64,000 nt of DNA, taken from contig QNQO01000538.1 in assembly GCA_003290165.1 (NCBI GenBank), positions 434,001 through 498,000 of the forward strand, written 5' to 3'. The notes beneath the pieces are model-generated. The model had not been told where the DNA came from. It saw only the letters and a program-made list of their open reading frames with translations, and searched no databases. Shown one piece after another: positions 49,782 through 58,800 of this stretch. Every line of letters begins with the position of its first letter. The stretch's first letter is position 1. The translations under genes and the position numbers were made by a program. Source of the stretch: Berberis thunbergii. Taxonomy: Eukaryota; Streptophyta; Magnoliopsida; Ranunculales; Berberidaceae.

Positions 49782-49962
49782 ATGCTTTTCACAAATCCTT
49801 TAAAATCTACAACTTTAACAAATTCATCAAAATCTACTATTTTTTTAATACTTCTGATTTTGGTGGAATTTTGAAAAATACCCACTGATTTGGAAGGATT
49901 TAAAAAATCATTTTAAATCCATATAAATTACCCCGAATTTAGATGAATTCTTTCAAATACTT

Positions 49963-50733
49963 TAGGGGGTGGTATTCAATTCAGGATTTGAATGGACTCT
50001 GAATAATTTTAAATCTCGTGGATTTTAAAAGGTTTCAAATGGTTTTACAAATTTTAAATGATTGAATTTTCTAGATCTTATAAAAGTTTGTTATGCATTC
50101 TTATAAATATGTTATTAATCAGAGAAAGCAATGAAAGAACACCACCTACATTGTTATTCATGCCAACACAAATCATAAAACATCACTCAAAACATCAATT
50201 AAACAATTGTTTGTATGTTACAAGAATTTTACTTAAAAAAATCAAATACATTGAAGATGGTCCAAAAGTAATACAATAACTATTTTACTTTAAATTGTTA
50301 TCCCCGCGGCCACCGCCACCTCTCCTTCTCCTTTATTCTTCATATTCTTCTTCAATCACCACTACCATCACGCTATTGCCACCTCTCCTCTTCCTCCCCC
50401 CTCTTATTATTCTTCTCTATCAATCACCACTGTCACCTCTCATCCCACCTCCTTTCATTTTCATCTTCTTATTTTCAACCTCCTCCCCCTTTCCTCTTAT
50501 TTTTTTTCTTCTCCTCATCCACTTTTTTTTTCTCCTATCTTCTTTTTGCCCTCACAAAGGTTATAGCAAGTGGGGAACTACCACTCGCAGGAACCTCTGC
50601 AAAGGGCGAAAAATTTTTTTGGAAAAGAAGAAAAGATGAGAAAAAATAGAAGAAGAAAAACAAAGACAAAAGAAAAAAAATAACAAAAAACAAAGATGAA
50701 GAGAGTACAAGAAGAAGAAAAAATAGGAGGAAG

Positions 50734-50789
<56 letters not shown>

Positions 50790-51382
50790 GAATAAGAAAA
50801 AGGAGAAGAGGAAGTGCGGGTGGTGGTGCAGCCTGCGGTGGTAGGGCATAATGGTGTAGCGAAGTGGTGCCGCTCTTGTGAAGAGAAAATAAAATGAAAG
50901 GTGCTGATATCCTTCAACAAATCACAAAAAGTGGAGTGGTGGTGTCCTTCAATGAAAATGGTGGTGTTATTTAACAATAGTCAATAAAATCTTTTAAAAT
51001 ATGATGGGAAAACTTGGATTTGGAATAACTCTTGTTATATATAATTTTCGCTCACAAGTCTTTCAAAATCTACAACTTTAACAAATTCATTAAAATCCAC
51101 TACTTTTTTAATACCCCTGATTTTGATAGAATTTTGAAAAGTATGAATTGAATACCCTATGATTTTAATGAATTTTAAAACAATTCTTTAAAATTCGTAT
51201 TTGAATAGCCAATTTATATGTATTATTTTAAATCCTAATTGAATATTCTTGAATTTTAATGAATTTTAAAATCCTTCACAATTCATTAAAATTCGTAATT
51301 GAATACCATCCCATTATTGAATTCCTCTGCATTTTAAAATTCATCAAAACCGATTAGAATCCTTAATTGAATCCACCCCCTT
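49963..51382. mobile_element. TIR element, element 2 (related to the preceding one)
   Basis: The left end GGGGTGGTATTCAATTCAGG at about 49964 and the right end ATTGAATCCACCCCC at about 51379 are inverse. Left-end DNA (AGCAATGAAAGAACACCACC, about 50127) is shared with element 1 (about 48118). The interior contains a CT-rich stretch (50300-50560), its GA-rich counterpart and a (TAA)n tract. No coding sequence is supported. Confidence 0.5.
50735..50788. repeat. (TAA)n microsatellite, about 18 units
   Basis: An uninterrupted ATA/TAA run within element 2. It produces poly-Ile/poly-Leu frames on the minus strand that are not genes. Confidence 0.9.
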
Positions 51383-51524
51383 TTATGAATGGAATGAACT
51401 GCAAAACTAAACTTTTCGTCCACTTCCCACACAAACAAAAACCCTAGAGGGAAACAACCCTTTTTGTTGTTGTTTGATTTGCAATTGAGATCAAGGAGAG
51501 ATTTTTATCCTTTCCTTTTGAACC

Positions 51525-54346
51525 ATGGAATCCACAGTACTTGTTCCTCGCATTAATCTTTCTTCTTCTTCTCGTAATGACAAAAAGTTCTCAATGTAAG
51601 TTAAATTTTTTTTTCTTTTCTTGCAGTTTGGTTTCTGTGGTTTTAATTGATATGAGATTATTACATTGTTTATTTGTTCTTCATGGTCATATTTGATCTG
51701 TTTTACAAATCACCATTTAGTTGTTAATTGTGTTAGATCGATCGAATTACATAAAATTGTTTAACTGGGTGTTTTCAACGATTAGAAAGTCTGGGTTTTT
51801 GTTGAAAACATGTTTTTATTGAAAAGTTTCCATTTTTTTAGTAATTGAACAATAATGTATCATGAACATACTATTGCAGATCATGTAACAAGAGCAAGTC
51901 TTTAGTATCTGTTATTAGCTGTTGTAAAGCTCTAGGATCAACACAGCATGATATGCATAAGGCACTTACCGTCGCATTTGACTTGGTTGATGGCAAAAAT
52001 GTGAATCTTGCTGGGAAGTCATCTCTTTATGGTCCTCATGTTCATAAGAGAAATCTAGTTGGGCAGACATTTTGCAGTGGAGTATGCACATTTGATGAGA
52101 CTGTTTCACAATCTCATTCTGCCGAAGCTGCAGAAGAGAAGGTCGGTGTGCTGCTTCTCAATCTTGGTGGACCAGATACACTTAATGACGTTCAACCGTT
52201 TTTGTTCAACTTGTTTGCTGATCCAGTAAGCTCTACTTAGTCCACCTTGTGATTTGTCTGTACTGAATATATTAGATCATGAACTTATAAGATGGAAACT
52301 AATCGTTAATTTTTGCTAGGATATTATACGACTACCCAGAATGTTTCGGTTTCTTCAGCGGCCATTGGCACAGTTAATTTCAGTTGTTAGGGCTCCAAAG
52401 AGTAAAGAAGGGTATGCCTCCATAGGAGGTGCCTCACCATTGCGGAAAATAACGAATGAACAGGTAAGTTTCCTGCTATACGTCATTATGAAATAGATTG
52501 TTATCAATCAGTTTACTTTAGGGCGTGTTTGGCCTTCTGTGGTTGAGTGTTGGAATAATTTGCTGGTTATGTTTATCTCAGGCAGAAGCACTGAAAAAGG
52601 CTTTAGAAGAAAAGAAAATGTCTGCAAATGTATATGTTGCAATGAGATATTGGTATCCATTCACTGAGGAAGCTGTTCATCAGGTGAGTCACGAAGTGGG
52701 GAATAGACTATCGCATAGTTTTAGAAGATGTAATTCTAATTTATACAAGTTTCCAGTTTTCTTGTCAGTTTGAATAACTGATTGAGAGGATATCCATTTT
52801 TCTTTGATAACAAATTGGAGTATAACTTATTGAGATGATATCCATTTTTCTTTGATAACAAAATTCGAGTATTATTAAGTTCATATGGGATAGCCAAGCA
52901 TGTAACCCTAGATGCCTATACTTGTTCGCCATAGCTTGATACATTTGCACTTCTTCTGACAGATTAAGAAGGACAAAATTACTAAACTTGTCGTGTTACC
53001 ACTTTATCCTCAATATTCTATATCTACAACTGGGTCGAGTGTTCGGGTTCTTGAAAAGATCTTCAGGTAAATATTCAATGATCCTGTTTCAGTTTGAAGT
53101 ATCCAATTTTCATAGTTGTAACTTGTAATGATACTCAATATAGTTAACTCAACCCACTCACTGAATAATTATTCCATTTATTAGAGAAGACTCTTATCTA
53201 TCGAGGATTCCGGTATCCATCATACAGTCATGGTATCAACGTGAGGGTTATGTGAAGTCAATGGCCGACTTGATAGAGAAAGATCTGCAGAGTTTCTCCA
53301 AGCCTGAGGAGGTATGTATCTTTTCAAATATCGTCAGTATTGGACTCTGCATTAAGTGGTGGACTCATCTTTGCATCAAAACTGCAGGTAATGATATTCT
53401 TCAGTGCACATGGGGTACCAGTTAGCTATGTTGAAGAAGCCGGAGATCCATATAGAGATCAGATGGAGGAGTGCATAAAATTGATCATGCAAGAGTTAAA
53501 ATCTAGAAGGATTAACAATGAACATACTCTTGCTTACCAGGTCAGTTCAAAATTTTCTATCTCTCTCTTTCTAAATGAAATTGGTTGTTCAGTAGGTGCT
53601 GCTTTACCTTGATCGTCAAATGGGATTTTTAGTCTAACATGTCTGAAAATTTCAGAGTCGAGTTGGGCCAGTTCAGTGGTTAAAGCCTTATACTGATGAG
53701 GTTCTTGTTGAGCTTGGCAAAAGAGGTGTAAAGAATCTCCTTGCTGTTCCAGTAAGGTACAAATTCTGAATTTGTAGAATTGAATCCAGTTATTATAGTT
53801 GATATACTCGTCTCTAGAGTCCTTTGATATAGGTCAACAACCAACGTCATTTTTTTCCTAGGACTTCAACCGTGGTTCACTTCACATCTTTCATTTAGCC
53901 AAAGTTTGCAACTGATCTTGAATTTTCTGTCATAACCATATGCTGTATGCTCTAACCATAAAATAATTTCCAGCTTTGTAAGCGAGCACATAGAGACTCT
54001 TGAAGAGATTGATATGGAGTACAGGGAGTTGGCCCTTGAATCTGGCGTTGAAAACTGGGGTAGAGTCCCTGCACTGGGATGCAAATCCTCCTTCATATCT
54101 GATCTAGCAGATGCTGTGATTGAAGCCCTGCCTCTTGCAACAGCCATTTTAGCTCCAGAAAGTAAACCTGCTGAAGTTGACACTGCTGATCCACTGAGAT
54201 ATGTAATTAAGCTGTTTTTTGGTTCAGTCTTGGCATTCTTTTTACTCCTATCCCCAAACTTATTTCTACATTCAGGAACTACCTCTAAGTTTACTGTCAC
54301 AGCATACTTTTTGTTCGTTCTACAATTTACAGCAAGTTACCTGTAG
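51525..54346 (+). CDS. Ferrochelatase, plastid type
   Basis: Nine exons: 51525-51595, 51880-52225, 52320-52463, 52582-52683, 52963-53066, 53185-53311, 53388-53540, 53656-53756, 53974-54346, all GT..AG and in phase; 506 residues. The enzyme inserts iron into protoporphyrin IX, the last step of haem synthesis. The N-terminus ([17 protein letters not shown] and on) is Ser-rich, as in transit peptides. The mature core begins at about residue 112 with [20 protein letters not shown]. Further motifs are [30 protein letters not shown], the catalytic-His motif [19 protein letters not shown] (His about 306), and [14 protein letters not shown]-terminal membrane segment ([17 protein letters not shown], about 458-478) follows a linker. 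Length and tail resemble FC2-type enzymes, but I do not see a clear chlorophyll-binding motif, so the isoform is open. Confidence 0.95.
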
Positions 54347-54734
54347 TGAAAATGGTCTCAATAACCTCAGTTAAGCGCTGCCTCCTGACCCCCTTTTTGT
54401 AACTTTTTTTGGGTTGTTTACGCTACATGGAAGGATTCAGTCCCAAGATTTTGTAGACATTGTTATACTGTCTGAATATGTATATGCAATTACCCTCCTC
54501 ATTATAAGTGACATATATTTGATGTAATTCACAGTTTCACTTACTGTTGTCATTGATGTTATCACTGGATTCGGTATTGTAGCTAGTTTCTGTTTTCTTT
54601 GGCTCATTCGAAAGAATGGAATCAGTTTTGGGAGGGATGAGTATTCAAACGATGAGTCTAGTACAGGTGTTTAAAAGGGCCCGGGTGTTTTAGGGAAAAT
54701 GAACCCAAAGTATATATCTGTCTAATAATGTGCA
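54347..54734. other. 3' flank of ferrochelatase
   Basis: Likely 3' UTR and spacer. No gene is seen. Confidence 0.4.
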
Positions 54735-54985
54735 ACGATAATCTCGCCTAGTGACATTTCAGCTTCAAGAGAATCCCATTTTAAAACAGGGACATCAGGA
54801 AATCCACATCCACTCTGAAGTTTATCAACCAGATCTGCATACACATGTAACGAGCAAGAGCTGGCTCTCATCTGGTATCTTTCTTGAGCTCAAATTTCAC
54901 TTGGCAAAAACTTATTGTGTTTATCACTAAGCAAGGCGTACATGGCGCTCGGAAAATCTGTTGGTTCAACCTCCATCTCAAAAGT
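54735..54985 (-). pseudogene. Unidentified coding-like fragment
   Basis: One minus-strand frame runs for about 80 codons with a single stop: FEMEVEPTDFPSAMYALLSD, SSCSLHVYADLVDKLQSGCG, FPDVPVLKWDSLEAEMSLGE. The composition looks like real protein and not like the surrounding AT-rich DNA, but I do not recognise the family. It has no start and lies just downstream of ferrochelatase in opposite orientation. It may be a gene relic or an exon of an unseen gene. Confidence 0.35.
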
Positions 54986-55141
54986 TCCTTATTTAATTAA
55001 AAAAATTGAAAAAAAAATCATAAATTTGTTGCTGAGAAAGATTTCTTAAAAATCCGTAATTCGCTCGGATCTTTGTGATGGTTGTTCAATTGTTGGAGTC
55101 TTGGACATTGGAATCTCATCAAACTTGCCCAATTTCTTGGG

Positions 55142-55483
55142 TTGAAAATCGAATCGACGGTTCGGTTTTTCACCTAAATCGTGAATTGAACGGACTTTGG
55201 TCGGTTTCAAAACTTTCAAACCGAAACTAAATTGACCATTAACAAAACCGAATCGATTCTACTTTATGCAAATCATAATCGAAACGGTTAAAACTGAACT
55301 GACCGACTATTTTAAACATATTGTATTATTTTATATAAATATATATTATTTTATTATATATATTTGAGTTCAGTTTAGTCAGTTAAATCACATAGAAACC
55401 GAAAACTGAACTAACCACTTTGGTTTTGAATTTTTTAAAACCGAACCGATCGGTCGGTTTAATCAATTTTTTGTTCAACCTTA
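55142..55483 (-). mobile_element. hAT-type MITE, copy 2
   Basis: Begins GGGTTGAAAATCGAATCGAC and ends TTTTTTGTTCAACCTTA, the reverse complement of the ends of the copy at 49461-49781. The interior has the same AACCGA/TCGGTT-rich structure with a TATATA core. Flanking 8-mers AATTTCTT and AATAACTT agree at six positions. Confidence 0.65.
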
Positions 55484-55559
55484 ATAACTTCTGACATGTT
55501 CATGTGAGAGGCGATTTCATTTTTTTTTTAAATTGAGTCATTGACCCTTTTTATTTATT

Positions 55560-55960
55560 AATATTATTAATACATGTCCGAAGGCTACATGACTGACCCT
55601 ATAGGGTTAACCAAACCAAGCCGAAGGTTACAATATTGTTGTCACTTGATATCCTCGTCGCCTCCATTTCGCATAGAGACTTGCTTTCGCTCCGGTCTAT
55701 CGCCTCCACCTTGCATGAAGACTCATTTTCGCTCCGGTCTATCGCCTCCACCTTGCATGAAGACTCATTTTCGCTTCGCTCCAGTCTAGTCCATCTAAGC
55801 AGCTGCATTTAATACCCGAAGACTTATCAACGGCGGAGCAAATGTGCTCCTAATAATCGGGCGAAAACTCACAAAATTCTAACTGGTGAGTTTTGAACCC
55901 GCGACCTCTCACAAGGAGAATGGATGTTCGACCAACTGAGCAACAATTGGTGGACGATTC
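55560..55960 (-). mobile_element. tRNA-derived SINE with an internal 45-bp tandem repeat
   Basis: On the minus strand, from about 55950, TTGCTCAGTTGGTCGAACAT (A-box region) and GGTCGCGGGTTCAAAACTC (B-box region, about 55900-55880) give a tRNA-like head. The body extends to an AT-rich end near 55560. A unit containing GGTCTATCGCCTCCACCTTG (+ strand, about 55697-55775) is repeated twice, with a partial third copy. The open frames over it are repeat by-products. Confidence 0.6.
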
Positions 55961-57400
55961 CATTTTTTTCACCATTACAAGGAATTAAGTTCCTTCCGAA
56001 GAATATGCTAAATATTGAAGTTGGAAGTAACAATTTGATGGTTCATTCAAAACTTTTCAGAACTCCCTTACACCTTCACCACGTGATACACAAAAATGAA
56101 TTCGGACCTAATGCTAAAATAATGATAAAAAAAAGAGACAACAATCATACTTTTTTTTCTTCCTAATCATTCAACTTATTAGAACGATGATTCCAACATT
56201 TAAAAAATAAACTCTCTCAAGGCTCCAGCCTTTACTAAACCTTCTTGAAGCTCTAACTTTTGTTGTCTTACAAACGGTGGGTATAGAACTCAAGACGTGC
56301 GGATTAAATTGGGTTAAATTACCACAACATTAACCATCCAATCAGGCTGCCATTAGCTGAGATTCTTAAACCTACATACAAAGAAATTTTATATAGGCCA
56401 AAAATGTCCAAACCAAGCAAGGAAAGCCTACCGGCAGCCACAACATTCGGATTCTACATCAATGCCAGTGGTTTGATCTAGAAACTCGAGGTGAGTATTT
56501 ATTTTTATTTTTTTTAGCTTTATTTTAGGGACTTTAGACTAGAATCCTATTTTAACAGTTTAGTTTTTTTTTTTAATAAAAACCTTAATTTAAAGAGTCA
56601 TGCTCACAAGCCTATTAAATTAAAGGAAATTAATATATTTGTTTAACTTCCATTTGACAAAAGTGGAGGAAAAATCCCTAAATAAAAAAAAAATTGGAGG
56701 AAAAGGAGTAAAAAGAAAAGTCCCCATAGAAAAGCTAGAACGACTCTTTTTATTGCTGATCGACCCTCGTCTGCTGCTCAAGGTATGCTTTATTTTACTT
56801 CTTTCTCTGCAAAGTCTAGTTGTTACTGGCCTTTTGTTGATCTTTCTGGTTCAATAATTCTTTTCTATCTGTTCCTTTTCTTTTGGATGAAACTCTTATC
56901 TTTCTGTGAACATTCAGTTAATATGGTAATCTTGGCATTATAGAAAGTATAACATACATTATGGAGAGATATAGAGAATATATATTTATTAGTTCAAACT
57001 TGGGGTCTGTTTGGTTGCACGGAAATAGATATGGAAATTGAAACCGTTTTCGTGAATCTGATTATAAGGTCTCTCCCTCAGACTTAGTTTTTCATGAGTA
57101 GTGGAAAAACAATCTTACAAAGAATCGATTTCTTGTCAGTAAATAGACAATCAAACAACAAAAATTTGCATAACAAAGGAAATGGCATGAAAAATGGCCA
57201 ACCATATTGACCCTTGGTGTTTAATTAGTTGTATGTAATGTTTTTTTTTAAAATTGTAATGGCCATAAAAGAAGTTTCAGTTGTAAACCAAAACTACAAT
57301 TTTTATTGAACTTGTCAGTTTTTAATAACAAGTACTTCTTGTTGTTGGTAATTGTCCAACTAGAACCAGTTTGATCAAGTGTTAATATATAACTATACTT
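55961..57400. other. Intergenic, no supported gene
   Basis: AT-rich DNA. At about 57003 GGGTCTGTTTGGTTGCACGG resembles one end of the foldback MITE at 58021, possibly a solitary terminus. Open frames at 55924, 56639 and 57248 have no recognisable features. Confidence 0.45.
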
Positions 57401-57402
57401 GC

Positions 57403-57550
57403 CAAATGTGTGATGGCTTAGTATTTGAGCAGTGGCAGATGATATCACTAGGTCACGTGATCGATTCCAACCAACAGCCTTTGGGGTGGGAGGGGTTAAG
57501 GGATAAAACGAGTGAGAGAGATTAAGGGATAAAAACGAGTGAGATTCGGG
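57403..57550 (+). mobile_element. tRNA-derived SINE, copy 2
   Basis: GTGTGATGGCTTAGTATTTG and AGGTCACGTGATCGATTCCA correspond to the A- and B-box parts of the copy at 15395, and both continue GGGGTGGGAGGGGTTAAGGGA. After the tail a GAGTGAGA(G)-type string is locally repeated (about 57505-57545). Confidence 0.6.
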
Positions 57551-58020
57551 GACAAACATTTGTGACAAAGAAATTGGCACGTGAAATATATCGTCGAATG
57601 ACATATCATCAAACAATTTAGATTTAATCATAATAATTAACTAATTGTAGAGGTTAAAGTCTTATTTTATAAGGAGACTAATAGCTTATCTCTCCCCTAA
57701 TTTTCTCACAAAATTAACATAGTGTTTAAAAAATATATATATATGGTGAATTAACACAGTTTTCAAAAAAAAAATTACATTAAATTAACAACACAGAGTT
57801 TAGAAGGATATACTCTTCCTTAAATCCTTTTCTACAAGCCTTCTAATTGGAGGGCTTCCTTTTGGGCAATTCACAGTCATTAGTCTAATACTATGAATAC
57901 TTATCTTTATTCAATGAAGTTTGACTAGTATCATCCTCTACAGAGGAAGAGGAGGAAGCAGGCTCCATCTGTAAATGAACATGCCCGATACAACTTGTAA
58001 ATATTAAAGAATGATATTAA
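57551..58020. other. Intergenic, no supported gene
   Basis: AT-rich. On the minus strand a short exon-like piece (about 57975-57890; acceptor TTTACAG then ATGGAGCCTGCTTCCTCC) is open for 26 codons, but nothing else supports it. Confidence 0.4.
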
Positions 58021-58338
58021 GGGTGTGTTTGGTTGCATGGAATCCTATGTCATGGGAATTCATGATGGGACCACTACATTTTAGGCTAAATTGATATATC
58101 ACTCCACATTTACCATTTGATTTTGTGATCAATGGTGGGAATGAAAGTCACATAAACATGAGAATCTCACTCCTTGGCCCCCCAAGGCATGTGATTCTCA
58201 TGTTCATGAGACTTTCATTCCCACCATTGATCACAAAATCAAATGGTGGATGTGGAGTGATATATCAATTTAGCCTAAAATGTAGTAGTCCCCCCATGGA
58301 TTCCCATGGCATAGGATTCCATGCAACCAAACACACCC
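58021..58338. mobile_element. Foldback MITE with arms of about 155 bp
   Basis: Almost the whole 318 bp is an inverted repeat: GGGTGTGTTTGGTTGCATGG at the left and CCATGCAACCAAACACACCC at the right, with long matching arms (GGTGGGAATGAAAGTC versus GACTTTCATTCCCACC). The centre near 58175-58188 is CTTGGCCCCCCAAGG. The flanking 9-mers TGATATTAA and TGAGATTCA agree at seven positions, compatible with a Mutator-type 9-bp target duplication. Confidence 0.8.
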
Positions 58339-58800
58339 TGAGATTCAATTAAACAACAACAAAATAACCTAAAAAGAAACCAAAACCAAACAAAATTTAA
58401 GACAACTTTAAGTCCTAATTAACAAAGAAACAAACAACAAATCTCCGAAGGACCAAGTCCTAATTCATCTTTCAAAAAAAAATTTCCAAATCTTCTTCAA
58501 TGTTTCTAAAGAGTTATTTCTCATGAAAACAAAATAACTGAAAATGGTCCCATACCGATTTGCTTAAAAAAAAATCCACCGGACATGCTACAGCAGCAAA
58601 AAATAAAATAAAGCCACAAACCTCCCTAGCTAAGAAGAGTTGGGAAGCTGGGTACAATAACACAGAGAAGGCCAAAACGCTTTACAGAATGTACAATGCA
58701 CCATGTAAGAAATTTGGCGACATATTATCACCATTCAAGATGATAAAAGCCAAACAGTTTGTATACACTCTTCGATGCTATCATTGTGTCTGTCATCTAT
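58339..58800 (-). other. 3' UTR and downstream region of the kinase gene
   Basis: Lies directly after the kinase stop codon on the minus strand. A + strand open frame here (58560-58841) overlaps the last kinase exon and is judged spurious. Confidence 0.45.

Larger units (their letters stand above)
47933..49962. mobile_element. TIR element carrying PPR gene fragments (Pack-type), element 1
   Basis: The left end GGGGGTGTATTCAATTAAAG continues with repeated GGATTTTAAA motifs to about 48110. Its inverse is found at the end of the neighbouring element (51382), and the right side of this element (about 49798-49880) duplicates 51059-51140. Inside are PPR fragments (48283-48880, minus) and a nested 321-bp hAT MITE (49461-49781). 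No transposase is seen. Long terminal repeats and gene capture suggest a Mutator-like element, but no 9-bp target duplication could be fixed. Confidence 0.55.

Noticed and set aside
50295..50977. Long open frames rich in Pro/Leu or Ile on both strands.
   Set aside because: Produced by CT-rich sequence and a (TAA)n microsatellite; no domain or biased codon use.
57890..57975. Short exon-like piece starting MEPASSSSS on the minus strand.
   Set aside because: Only 26 codons, no partner exons found, and the kinase gene already ends at 58801.
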